From contig CAAGFF010000282.1 in the NCBI GenBank assembly GCA_900769055.1, positions 1 through 16,681 on the forward strand: a stretch of 16,681 nt of DNA, in the 5' to 3' direction. The position numbers and the translations under genes are program-made. Numbering within the stretch: the stretch's first letter is position 1; each line of letters begins with the position of its first letter. This DNA comes from an uncultured Prevotella sp. GTDB lineage: Bacteria > Bacteroidota > Bacteroidia > Bacteroidales > Bacteroidaceae. The notes below the pieces were generated by a model that worked only from the letters and a program-made list of their open reading frames with translations, was not told where the DNA came from and did no database searches. Below are positions 7,355 through 14,698 of this stretch, in pieces.

Positions 7355-8785
7355 CTACTCTTCCGCCATTTTTATGGCCTTGACAAGTGCCCCGAGTTTG
7401 TTGTTGCATTCCTCTAACTCATACTGGTCGTTGCTCATTGCCACCACTCCACTGCCAGCCTGGAACCATAGTTCTCCATTGCGGCTGACGAATGTCCTTA
7501 TGACTATGGCCTGGTTAAGGTCTCCGTTGAGTCCGATGAAGCCTATGCATCCACCATAGACACCACGGTTATGTGGCTCAAGCTGACTGATTATCTGCAT
7601 TGCCCTAACCTTCGGTGCACCGCTAAGTGTTCCGGCAGGGAAGGTATCGATGAACGCCCCAATCTTGTCGGCACCATCATCAAGGGTTCCGCTTACACGG
7701 CTGACGAGATGGATGACATGGCTGTAGAACTGCATATCCTTAAAGAAATCTACATGCACATCGTGGCAGTTGCGGCTGAGATCGTTACGGGCAAGGTCAA
7801 CCAGCATCACATGCTCGGCATTCTCCTTGGCATCATTACGCAGGAACTCAGCATTCCTCATGTCCTGCTCCATATTGCCCGTCCTGCGTGTCGTGCCCGC
7901 AATAGGGTCGATGAACGCCTTATCACCAACAATGCGGTTGTGTGTCTCGGGACTGGAACCGAAGATGCGGAAACCTCCAAAGTCGAAATAGAATAGATAA
8001 GGACTGGGGTTGATGCTACGCAGAGAGCGGTAAAGGCGGAAGTCATCGCCCTCATACCTCTGCACGAAACGCCGGCTAATGACAATCTGGAACACGTCGC
8101 CCCTAAGGCAATGCTGCACGCACTTGCGGATGTTGGCCTTATGCTCCTCGTCTGTAAGCGTGGAGGTTGGCTGACCAATGGCACGGAAGTTGTATGGCTT
8201 GACATTCAGCCTGCTTATGGCCTTGGCTATGGTATCTATCTCACAACGGGCATCATCGGCATCGGCAGCTATGGAAACCATGGTCAGGGTATTGTTGAAA
8301 TGGTCGAAGACTATGATATCCTTATAAAGGACATACATGATATCTGGCGCATCATTACGCTCCAAGGTCTCGTCCATGACCTCAATGTCCTCAAAGTATC
8401 TAACAGCGTTGAAGGACGTATATCCATAGAGTCCGCAATATGCGGAGCCTTCGCCCTCGACCTTGAATGCAGACAGGAAACCGTTTATCGCCTCGGCTAC
8501 CGACACCTTTGCTGCTCCCTTGCGCGACATGTCCACCTGCGACCTGCTGTGGGTGCCGTCAGGGAATGTCATGTCTATCTGCCCATGGCCGATGCGTATG
8601 TTTGCTATGGGATTGACACCAATGAATGAGCGGCTGTTGTCGTTGCCGTGGTAGTCGGAACTCTCCATGAGCGCACTCTGAGGATGAAGGTCGCGCAGTC
8701 TCATGTATACCCCCACGGGGGTATAGAGGTCAGCAAGGATAGTCCGGCAGCATGTCGTGTATTGAAACAATTTAGAATTCTCCAT
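7355..8785 (-). CDS. trpE: Anthranilate synthase component I
   Basis: TrpE converts chorismate and ammonia to anthranilate, the committed step of tryptophan synthesis. The 476 residues carry the chorismate-binding fold: RGDVFQIVISRRF (228-240), PSPYLFYFDFGGFRIFGSSPE (260-280), PIAGTTRR (294-301), HVMLVDLARNDLSR (325-338), FPAGTLSGAPK (382-392) and QAGSGVVAMSN (442-452). An N-terminal LMES (39-42) corresponds to the LLES element known for tryptophan feedback binding. I chose the ATG at 8785 (MENSKLFQYTT), because the residues upstream lie inside trpB and lack TrpE similarity. This start overlaps the end of trpB by 14 bases, suggesting translational coupling. PabB is the alternative, but the operon context argues for TrpE. 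Confidence 0.95.
   Translation of the reverse strand: MENSKLFQYTTCCRTILADLYTPVGVYMRLRDLHPQSALMESSDYHGNDNSRSFIGVNPIANIRIGHGQIDMTFPDGTHSRSQVDMSRKGAAKVSVAEAINGFLSAFKVEGEGSAYCGLYGYTSFNAVRYFEDIEVMDETLERNDAPDIMYVLYKDIIVFDHFNNTLTMVSIAADADDARCEIDTIAKAISRLNVKPYNFRAIGQPTSTLTDEEHKANIRKCVQHCLRGDVFQIVISRRFVQRYEGDDFRLYRSLRSINPSPYLFYFDFGGFRIFGSSPETHNRIVGDKAFIDPIAGTTRRTGNMEQDMRNAEFLRNDAKENAEHVMLVDLARNDLSRNCHDVHVDFFKDMQFYSHVIHLVSRVSGTLDDGADKIGAFIDTFPAGTLSGAPKVRAMQIISQLEPHNRGVYGGCIGFIGLNGDLNQAIVIRTFVSRNGELWFQAGSGVVAMSNDQYELEECNNKLGALVKAIKMAEE
8706..8725. repeat. Perfect palindrome inside the 5' end of trpE
   Basis: TATACCCCC and GGGGGTATA are separated by two bases, forming a 20-bp inverted repeat about 60 bases into trpE. 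It encodes part of YTPVGVY, a stretch I recall as conserved in TrpE, so protein constraint may explain it. In mRNA it would form a strong GC hairpin shortly after the start codon. Confidence 0.7.
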
Positions 8786-9980
8786 ATTCCTTAGCCATTT
8801 TTCTGTTATCGAGATATGTCTGTACATCCTTATCGCCACGCCCGCTAACGGTCAGCACCACCACATCGTCGGGCTTGAAGCTCATCTTCCCAAGTGCCGC
8901 CACGGCATGCGCGCTCTCTATGGCTGGGATGATGCCCTCAAGGCGTGTAAGCTCATAGCCAGCATAGATTGCCTCGTCATCGTTGATGGCAAGTATGTGC
9001 GTGCGGCCCTGGGTAGCCAATTGCGCATGCATGGGGCCGATACCAGGATAGTCGAGTCCTGCGCTTATGGTAAACGCTTCCTCTATCTGCCCGTCGGCTG
9101 TCTGCATGACGAGCGTGCGTGCTCCATGAATGATGCCCTCGGTGCCGCAATGCATGGTTGCGGCGGTATGGTTGGTATCTATGCCATGCCCACCAGCCTC
9201 GGCAAGATAGATGCTCACCCTGTCGTCATCGACATAATGGAAGATGGTGCCGGCCGCATTTGAGCCACCGCCAACGCAGGCAACAAGATAGTCTGGGTAG
9301 TCGCGGCCAATCTTCTCCTGCAACTGCCACTTCAGTTCCTCGGAGATGATGCTCTGCATCCTCGCCACTATGTCCGGATATGGATGGGGTCCCATGGTGG
9401 AGCCAACGATATAGAACGTGTCCTTTGGATGGCAGCACCAGTCACGGATGGCCTCCGAGCAGGCATCGCTGAGCGTCATGTTTCCCGTCATCACAGGATG
9501 CACCTTGGCTCCGAGCATCTTCATACGCTCAACGTTGGTATGCTGTCGCTCAACATCGGTCTTTCCCATGAATATCTCGCAATCCATATCCATCAGCGCG
9601 CACACCGTAGCCGTGGCCACTCCGTGTTGGCCTGCGCCAGTCTCAGCAATGATGCGTGTCTTGCCCATCTTCTTTGCCATGAGTATCTGGCCTATGGTGT
9701 TGTTTATCTTATGTGCGCCAGTATGGTTGAGGTCCTCGCGTTTCAGATATAGCTGGCAACCATACTTCTCGCTCATGCGGCGTGCGAAATAAAGTGGTGA
9801 CGGACGGCCTACATAGTCCTTTAGCAGAGCACGGTACTCGGCCTTGAAGTCCTCACTCTCCATTATGGGTATATATGCTTCCTGTAGGTCAGTGACACAT
9901 TTATACAGTATCTCTGGCACGTATGCTCCTCCGAATTTGCCGTAGAAGCCTTCCTTGTTAGGCAGATATGTTGATTTCAT
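8772..9980 (-). CDS. trpB: Tryptophan synthase beta subunit
   Basis: TrpB joins indole and serine to give tryptophan with pyridoxal phosphate, in complex with TrpA. The 402 residues include LKREDLNHTGAHKINN, with the PLP lysine at Lys91, ETGAGQHG (113-120), the phosphate-binding GGGSNAAG (237-244) and SGRGDKD (379-385). The length is normal for TrpB1. The ATG at 9980 (MKSTYLPNKEGFYGKFGG) is preceded by AGGA at a suitable distance, and the open frame further upstream overlaps trpA and looks unrelated. The gap to trpA is 19 bases. The order trpA then trpB is the reverse of the common trpB-trpA order. Confidence 0.97.
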   Translation of the reverse strand: MKSTYLPNKEGFYGKFGGAYVPEILYKCVTDLQEAYIPIMESEDFKAEYRALLKDYVGRPSPLYFARRMSEKYGCQLYLKREDLNHTGAHKINNTIGQILMAKKMGKTRIIAETGAGQHGVATATVCALMDMDCEIFMGKTDVERQHTNVERMKMLGAKVHPVMTGNMTLSDACSEAIRDWCCHPKDTFYIVGSTMGPHPYPDIVARMQSIISEELKWQLQEKIGRDYPDYLVACVGGGSNAAGTIFHYVDDDRVSIYLAEAGGHGIDTNHTAATMHCGTEGIIHGARTLVMQTADGQIEEAFTISAGLDYPGIGPMHAQLATQGRTHILAINDDEAIYAGYELTRLEGIIPAIESAHAVAALGKMSFKPDDVVVLTVSGRGDKDVQTYLDNRKMAKEYGEF

Positions 9981-9999
9981 ATTGTTGTCCTGTTGTCGG

Positions 10000-10824
10000 T
10001 TAATGTTCAAGTGCGTCATACAATGCTGTGATGGCAGCGTCTGCATTACCATACTCGTTGAGCAGGGTAACGAATTTCGAGCCGATGATTGCGCCAGCGG
10101 CATTGGCCTGGGCACTCTGCAAGGTCTGCCTGTTGCTGATGCCAAAGCCTATCATGCGTGGATTTCTGAGATTCATGGCATTGATGCGACGGAAATACTC
10201 CTGCTTGGCCTCGTCGAAGTTGGACTGAGCACCGGTAATGCTTGCCGAGCTGACCATATATACGAAACCATCGGTATGCTCGTCAATGAACCTTATGCGC
10301 TCCTCGCTGGTCTCTGGGGTAATCATCATAATCACCCTGATGTCATAGCGGTCGGCAATGGGCTTCACATCGTCAAGATAGTCCCTGAATGGCAGGTCGG
10401 GAATGATGACTCCGCTCACGCCGCTGTCTACGCAACTTCTGAAAAAGTTGTCGATACCATAGTGCATGATGACGTTCAGATAACCCATCAATACGAGAGG
10501 GATGGTTACCATTGGACGTATATCCCTAAGCTGCTGGAATATGTGCTGCAACGTGATGCCGTTACGCAGGGCTGTGGTACCTGCACTCTGAATGACAGGG
10601 CCATCGGCGAGAGGGTCGCTGAAGGGTATTCCCACCTCTATCATGTCTATACCCCTGCGCTGCAGCGTCAGTATCACGTCGGCAGTACCGTCAAGGGTTG
10701 GACAGCCTGCACAGAAATATATCGAGAGCAGCTTGCGGTCGCCACGCTCTGAGAATAGTCTGTTTATTCTGTTTCCCGCAGACTCTCCATCTGCTGCTCT
10801 TCCTAAAATAGTATCGTTCTCCAT
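10000..10824 (-). CDS. trpA: Tryptophan synthase alpha subunit
   Basis: TrpA cleaves indole-3-glycerol phosphate to indole, which is channelled to TrpB. The 274 residues show a TIM barrel with catalytic Glu63 and Asp74 in MIEVGIPFSDPLADGP, spaced as in the family (Glu49 and Asp60 in enterobacterial TrpA), and with PEDL-like and SITGA segments. I chose the ATG at 10824 (MENDTILGRA). An upstream TTG at 10839 is possible but less likely. The first 18 or so residues, before NRINRLF, look like a short extension relative to typical TrpA. Upstream lies an octamer repeat array and the end of trpF. Confidence 0.95.
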   Translation of the reverse strand: MENDTILGRAADGESAGNRINRLFSERGDRKLLSIYFCAGCPTLDGTADVILTLQRRGIDMIEVGIPFSDPLADGPVIQSAGTTALRNGITLQHIFQQLRDIRPMVTIPLVLMGYLNVIMHYGIDNFFRSCVDSGVSGVIIPDLPFRDYLDDVKPIADRYDIRVIMMITPETSEERIRFIDEHTDGFVYMVSSASITGAQSNFDEAKQEYFRRINAMNLRNPRMIGFGISNRQTLQSAQANAAGAIIGSKFVTLLNEYGNADAAITALYDALEH

Positions 10825-10849
10825 ATTATATTTTTGCAATAAGACTAAT

Positions 10850-10965
10850 AACTTGTCTACTCGTCAACTTGTCTGCTCGTCAACTTGTCTGCTCGTCAAC
10901 TTGTTTACTTGTCAACTGAACTATTAACTCGTCTACTTGTCAACTTGTTTACTTGTCAACTGAAC
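10850..10965. repeat. Octamer repeat array between trpF and trpA, running into trpF
   Basis: From 10850 the plus strand reads as phased 8-bp units: AACTTGTC, TACTCGTC, AACTTGTC, TGCTCGTC and so on, with a single 4-base slip (TATT, 10922-10925). A 27-bp stretch is repeated exactly at 10895-10921 and 10939-10965, a 44-bp period. The right-hand copy is coding: it specifies the last residues and stop of trpF (10933). The unit consensus WRCTYGTY is the same as in the trpE-trpG array. Confidence 0.9.
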
Positions 10966-11622
10966 AACAAACTCCCCAACCTTTGCCACATCCTTTATGC
11001 CAGGCTCTGTCTCGAAGCGGCTGTTGATGTCAATTCCTGCCAGTTGCGGATGGCTGAAACTTAGTACCCGTTCGGCATCATCAGGGCCTATGCCTCCACT
11101 TAGCAGGAAAGGAGTATTGCCCTTGTATGCCTCAAGTACCGACCAGTCGAACTGCTCGCCGCTGCCACCAACCTGAGGAGTGCGGGTATCGAAGAGGAAC
11201 ATGTCAACAAGGCCCTCATAGTCGCGGCATCTCTCCACATCATCGGCACTGGCAACGCTGATGGCCTTTATTATCTTTATGCCTGGACGTATATCAGGGT
11301 CAAGGGTACGTCTGAGGTTGTCTATCATGGTAGGACTCTCGTTGCCATGCAGCTGCACATAGTCAAGATTGTAGTTGTAGACTCTGGTAACGATGTTCTG
11401 AGGCAGCTCGTCAACAAAGACACCCACAAGCTTTGGCTTTGCCACGCCAGTCTCGACAACTCCCTCGCCAGCCTTGTCGGGAATGATGCCGCTACGCGAG
11501 TTTATCATTCTGACATACCGCGGACTCTGCGGCCAGAATATCAGGCCAACCATGTCAACGCCCAAACTGGATATAGCACGAATATTTTCGGCATCGCGCA
11601 TGCCGCAAACCTTTATTATCAT
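10933..11622 (-). CDS. trpF: Phosphoribosylanthranilate isomerase
   Basis: TrpF isomerises phosphoribosylanthranilate to CdRP, the substrate of TrpC. The 229 residues include IKVCGMRD with the catalytic Cys6, VGLIFWPQSPRYV, VQLHGNES, LFDTRTPQVGGSGEQFDW with the catalytic Asp, LLSGGI and the closing GIDINSRFE. It is longer than usual (about 200-210 residues) for two reasons: an insert near residues 41-63, and a tail (QLTSKQVDK) that is encoded by the octamer repeat array. The ATG overlaps the trpC stop as ATGA (11619-11622), so the two are translationally coupled. Confidence 0.95.
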   Translation of the reverse strand: MIIKVCGMRDAENIRAISSLGVDMVGLIFWPQSPRYVRMINSRSGIIPDKAGEGVVETGVAKPKLVGVFVDELPQNIVTRVYNYNLDYVQLHGNESPTMIDNLRRTLDPDIRPGIKIIKAISVASADDVERCRDYEGLVDMFLFDTRTPQVGGSGEQFDWSVLEAYKGNTPFLLSGGIGPDDAERVLSFSHPQLAGIDINSRFETEPGIKDVAKVGEFVVQLTSKQVDK

Positions 11623-12434
11623 AGTTTTGACTTTAGTTGTGATATGAAACTGCCAAGCTCCTCACCAGGATTGTCAGCCCTCATGAAATGCTCGCCAATG
11701 AGAAATCCCTTGAAGCCCTCCTGACGCAAACGGACAATAGTATCTGCGCTCGATATGCCGCTCTCGCTGACCTTGCAGCTTCCGGCAGGTAGCTGACCGG
11801 CAAGCCTCAGGCTATTGCTCACGTCGGTATTGAAGGTGCCCAGGTTGCGGTTGTTTATGCCGTACATGTCCGGTTCAAGGTCTGCCTGCTCGAAGTCGCG
11901 CTCACCATGCAGTTCAAGGAGCACTTCAAGACCAAGGGCATGGGCCGCGCTGATGAGCGAGCGGCAATGGTCCTTTTCAAGTACGGCTGCTATGAGGAGC
12001 ACGGCTGAGGCTCCGCAATATCGAGCCTGCAATAGCTGGTACTCGTCAACAATGAAGTTCTTGTACAGTATTGGCAGTACTACCCCACTCTCTCGCGCGT
12101 ACATTATATATTCATCATATCCACCGAAATACTTCGTATCAGTGAGTATGCTTATGGCTGCGGCTCCATTGTCCTGATATGCCAAGGGTATGGTCTCAGC
12201 ACTACCATCTTGTCTTATCCATCCCTTCGATGGCGACTTGCGCTTGAACTCGGCAATGATACCAGTACTGGAATCCATCAGCGACTGTCTCATTGACGCA
12301 GCTGGAGCATCTGCCGAAGAGAGTTTCTGCTCAACCATGGCATAGAGCTTGCGCACGGGCAGAAACTGCTTGAATGTCTCCACCTCCTGCCGCTTGTGGG
12401 CTACTATCTCGCTCAGAATATCCTTTTCGTTCAT
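11619..12434 (-). CDS. trpC: Indole-3-glycerol-phosphate synthase
   Basis: TrpC closes the indole ring from CdRP with loss of CO2. The 271 residues show the IGPS signature IIAEFKRKSPSKG (Glu62, Lys64), SILTDTKYFGG, a catalytic lysine at Lys125, LLELH (Glu174), GINNRNL (Asn194, Arg196) and SESGI (Ser225). The usual KDF around the catalytic lysine is YKNF here, so the Asp next to it is replaced by Asn; the lysine is kept. The gene overlaps trpF by 4 bases and lies 64 bases after trpD. It is a single-function enzyme, not fused to TrpF. Confidence 0.95.
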   Translation of the reverse strand: MNEKDILSEIVAHKRQEVETFKQFLPVRKLYAMVEQKLSSADAPAASMRQSLMDSSTGIIAEFKRKSPSKGWIRQDGSAETIPLAYQDNGAAAISILTDTKYFGGYDEYIMYARESGVVLPILYKNFIVDEYQLLQARYCGASAVLLIAAVLEKDHCRSLISAAHALGLEVLLELHGERDFEQADLEPDMYGINNRNLGTFNTDVSNSLRLAGQLPAGSCKVSESGISSADTIVRLRQEGFKGFLIGEHFMRADNPGEELGSFISQLKSKL

Positions 12435-12458
12435 AGTTTATGATATTAAAACATATGG

Positions 12459-12491
12459 CTTTCTAACACCTCTCTAACTCCTCTCTAACTC
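12459..12491. repeat. 11-bp tandem repeat between trpD and trpC
   Basis: Three head-to-tail units lie at 12459-12469 (CTTTCTAACAC), 12470-12480 and 12481-12491 (both CTCTCTAACTC). They fill half of the 64-base gap and begin 7 bases downstream of the trpD stop codon. The unit differs from the octamers elsewhere in the operon, but the placement (just 3' of a stop codon) is alike. Confidence 0.8.
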
Positions 12492-12498
12492 CACAAAA

Positions 12499-13509
12499 TC
12501 AGACTTCTCCATTAATCTCCGCAAACTTACGGAAAGTGGCATACGCACTACCGCTGTCTATCGACTCCCTCGCTATGGCAATGCACTCGCTGATGTCCTT
12601 CTGCCCTTTCTCCAGAACCTGAATGCCGAAGGCCGCATTGGCAAGCACAACATTCTTCTGTCCCTCCAATGCCCTGTTCTGCAATACGGCATCGAATATC
12701 TCTGCAGCCTCATCCTCATTGGCTCCTCCGACAAGTTCCTCTGGAGTGGTATTGGCAAAGCCAAGGTCGGCCGGGCTGAACACCTTCTCGTAGCTGTTTG
12801 TCGTAACCTTGAAGTCGCCCGTGAGGCTTATCTCGTCATAGCCGTCGATGCTGTTCACGATGCCGTAGTCAATACCTATCTTCTGATATACCTGGCTGTA
12901 GAGGCGCATCTGGTCAAGATTGGCCACACCCAACAGCTGGCACTTGGGCTGTGAGGGATTTACCAAAGGACCAAGCAGGTTGAACACGGTCGGGAACTGC
13001 AGGGCTTTGCGTATTGGGCCTACAAACTTCATGGCACTGGCGAAGAGCTGTGCGTGCAGATATACGATGCCTGCCTCGTTGATGCTGCGGTTAAGCTTGT
13101 CAGGGTCTGCCGTGAACTCCACGCCGTGGTGCCTGATGACATTCGATGCTCCGCTCACTGACGTAGCAGCATAGTTGCCATGCTTGGCTACCTTATATCC
13201 AGCGCCTGCAATGACGAAACAGGCCGTGGTGGAGATATTGAAAGTGTTCTTGCGGTCGCCACCTGTACCGACAACGTCTATATACCTGTCGCAGTCAAGC
13301 AAGGCAGGAACACCTGTGGCCAGTATGCCGTCCCTGAAACCCAACAGCTCGTCTACGCTTACACCCCGCATCTGCAATCCGGTCAGCAGGGCGGTAATCT
13401 GCTCATTGGGAATCTCCTCCCTTGTAATGGCTACAATGATGTCGCGGGTTTCCTCGCGGGTAAGCTCCTCATGTCCGAGCATCTTTTCCAAAATCTCTTT
13501 CATTGCCAT
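12499..13509 (-). CDS. trpD: Anthranilate phosphoribosyltransferase
   Basis: TrpD transfers phosphoribose from PRPP to anthranilate. The 336 residues match the family length and carry DVVGTGGD (78-85, PRPP pyrophosphate loop), NIST (91-94), AKHGNYAATSVSGASNV (108-124) and NLLGPLVNP. There is no fused amidotransferase domain. Two starts are possible, ATG at 13509 (MAMKEI) or 13503; I use the first, which has AGG a few bases upstream. It is the first structural gene after the attenuator, so tryptophan-controlled read-through reaches trpD first. Confidence 0.96.
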   Translation of the reverse strand: MAMKEILEKMLGHEELTREETRDIIVAITREEIPNEQITALLTGLQMRGVSVDELLGFRDGILATGVPALLDCDRYIDVVGTGGDRKNTFNISTTACFVIAGAGYKVAKHGNYAATSVSGASNVIRHHGVEFTADPDKLNRSINEAGIVYLHAQLFASAMKFVGPIRKALQFPTVFNLLGPLVNPSQPKCQLLGVANLDQMRLYSQVYQKIGIDYGIVNSIDGYDEISLTGDFKVTTNSYEKVFSPADLGFANTTPEELVGGANEDEAAEIFDAVLQNRALEGQKNVVLANAAFGIQVLEKGQKDISECIAIARESIDSGSAYATFRKFAEINGEV

Positions 13510-13536
13510 AATACCTATAACTTTAATTGTTAATCT

Positions 13537-13573
13537 AAAAAAAATAAGGCCTGTCGTAAGAACGGCAGGCCTT
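13537..13573 (-). terminator. trp operon attenuator (intrinsic terminator)
   Basis: On the minus strand AAGGCCTG pairs with CAGGCCTT (8 bp), followed by one mismatch, three more pairs and a 4-base loop. Then, after one A, comes a run of eight T (13544-13537). It lies 46 bases after the leader-peptide stop and 27 bases before trpD. Position and form fit a transcription attenuator for the operon. I could not define a convincing antiterminator pairing by eye; a GTGGC/GCCGT pairing between the Trp-codon region and about 13600-13607 is one possible leader hairpin. Confidence 0.93.
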
Positions 13574-13619
13574 CTGTATTTCTCCTATGGAATATCTACA
13601 CGGCTTTAGCGACTCACGA

Positions 13620-13676
13620 CTATTGAAATCTTGAGCTATGCCACCACCATGCGAGAGATACCATAATACTTTTCAT
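13620..13676 (-). CDS. trpL: Tryptophan operon leader peptide
   Basis: The ATG at 13676 opens an 18-codon frame, MKSIMVSLAWWWHSSRFQ, ended by TAG at 13620. Three consecutive TGG codons (13641-13649) are the hallmark of a tryptophan-sensing leader peptide: when charged Trp-tRNA is scarce the ribosome stalls there and the downstream terminator is avoided. It lies about 35 bases from the expected transcription start and upstream of the terminator. A second in-frame ATG (codon 5) exists. Trp leaders of this kind are known in Bacteroidetes as a trp-associated RNA motif; this copy appears complete. Confidence 0.93.
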   Translation of the reverse strand: MKSIMVSLAWWWHSSRFQ

Positions 13677-13715
13677 ATTCTTGTTATTTTGATTGTTTGA
13701 ACTTATGTTCGTTTG

Positions 13716-13746
13716 CAAAAGTACGCTTTTTCTTTCAATCTGCAAA
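13716..13746 (-). promoter_or_regulatory. trp operon promoter
   Basis: On the minus strand TTTG (13743-13746), a 19-base spacer and TACTTTTG (13716-13723) fit the Bacteroidetes promoter consensus exactly. Transcription would start near 13709-13711 and enter the leader peptide about 35 bases later. No operator for a Trp repressor is evident, so attenuation is the likely control. Confidence 0.88.
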
Positions 13747-13896
13747 TTTTTCAAGCAAAAAAATTACATTAGGCCACTATTTTAACATATCCACATTATT
13801 ATATAATTCAACTTCCCACAAAATATTTTTTTCCTTACAATGAAATAAAACCAAATGTGTTTCGTTTAGATAATGTAAACAATAAAAAGCACGCCT
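13747..13896. other. AT-rich intergenic region between trp promoter and small ORF
   Basis: This 150-base divergent region is strongly AT-rich. A promoter for the rightward small ORF and rpe is expected here, but no clean TAnnTTTG with a -33 partner was found; TGTGTTTC (13857-13864) is the nearest and is weak. No hairpin or repeat stands out. Confidence 0.5.
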
Positions 13897-14022
13897 ATGA
13901 AGTATTTTACATCAGAAGAAGCTAATCCGTCCGAGAACACCCTTAACATCATCAGGCAGATAGCACACACTTATCGGGTCTTCAGACTAAACGGCAGAAA
14001 CGAAGTCTATTGTTTAAACTGA
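13897..14022 (+). CDS. Small ORF upstream of rpe, 41 residues
   Basis: The ATG at 13897 opens a 41-codon frame ending in TGA at 14022, 10 bases before rpe. The product starts MKYFTSEEANPSENTLNIIR and ends VFRLNGRNEVYCLN. It is a soluble, polar sequence with one Cys near the end, no signal peptide and no membrane segment. Its composition and codon use look protein-like, and its tight linkage to rpe suggests co-transcription. I do not recognise a named family, and no function is proposed. It may be a real conserved microprotein or a leader ORF for rpe. Confidence 0.6.
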   Translation: MKYFTSEEANPSENTLNIIRQIAHTYRVFRLNGRNEVYCLN

Positions 14023-14032
14023 TTATCGGCAA

Positions 14033-14698
14033 ATGGAAACAATCATTTCACCATCATTGTTGGCCGCCAACTTCCTTGACCTGCAAGGGGAGATGGAGAT
14101 GATAAACAAGAGTGAGGCCGACTGGCTGCACCTCGATGTCATGGACGGTGTATTTGTGCCTAACATCTCTTTCGGCTTTCCCGTCATCGAGGCCGTTGCC
14201 AAGGTATGCAAGAAGCCGTTGGACGTACATTTCATGATTGTTCAACCCGAACGTTACGTGCAACAGGCAGCTAAGGCTGGTGCCATGCTCATGAACGTAC
14301 ACTACGAGGCTTGCACCCACCTGCACCGCACCGTGCAGGAAATTCATGCGGCAGGCATGAAAGCTGGTGTAACGCTCAATCCCTCTACTCCTGTATCAGT
14401 GCTCGAAGAGATTATCCGCGACGTGGACATGGTATTGCTTATGAGCGTAAACCCCGGCTTCGGCGGACAGAAGTTCATAGAGAACACCATTGACAAGGTA
14501 AGACGGTTAAGGGAACTGATAGAGAGAACGGGCAGCAAGGCTCTCATAGAGGTTGACGGAGGCGTACAGCAAGACACTGCCCCACGACTTTTAGAGGCAG
14601 GCGTAGACGTTCTGGTCAGCGGCAGCTATGTGTTCAAGGCTCAAGACCCTATCGCAACCATACACTGGCTGAAGGATTTGAAGAAACAAAAACTTTAA
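14033..14698 (+). CDS. rpe: Ribulose-phosphate 3-epimerase
   Basis: Rpe interconverts ribulose 5-phosphate and xylulose 5-phosphate in the pentose phosphate pathway. The 221 residues match the family: SPSLLAANF (Ser6), HLDVMDG (His33, Asp35), LDVHFMI (His66), MSVNPGFGGQKF (137-148) and the catalytic Asp175 in IEVDGGV, followed by VSGSYVFK. The metal ligands His33, Asp35, His66 and Asp175 are all present. The last codon and stop (CTT TAA) begin a heptamer repeat array. The next gene is convergent. Confidence 0.97.
   Translation: METIISPSLLAANFLDLQGEMEMINKSEADWLHLDVMDGVFVPNISFGFPVIEAVAKVCKKPLDVHFMIVQPERYVQQAAKAGAMLMNVHYEACTHLHRTVQEIHAAGMKAGVTLNPSTPVSVLEEIIRDVDMVLLMSVNPGFGGQKFIENTIDKVRRLRELIERTGSKALIEVDGGVQQDTAPRLLEAGVDVLVSGSYVFKAQDPIATIHWLKDLKKQKL

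Noticed and set aside
8786..8839. Longer N-terminus for trpE
   Set aside because: The extra residues overlap the end of trpB and look unlike TrpE; the ATG at 8785 fits better.
9981..10145. Longer N-terminus for trpB
   Set aside because: The extension lies inside trpA in another frame and lacks similarity to TrpB; the ATG at 9980 begins a typical TrpB N-terminus.
10825..10839. TTG start for trpA
   Set aside because: It adds only five residues before a normal ATG, with no better ribosome-binding signal.
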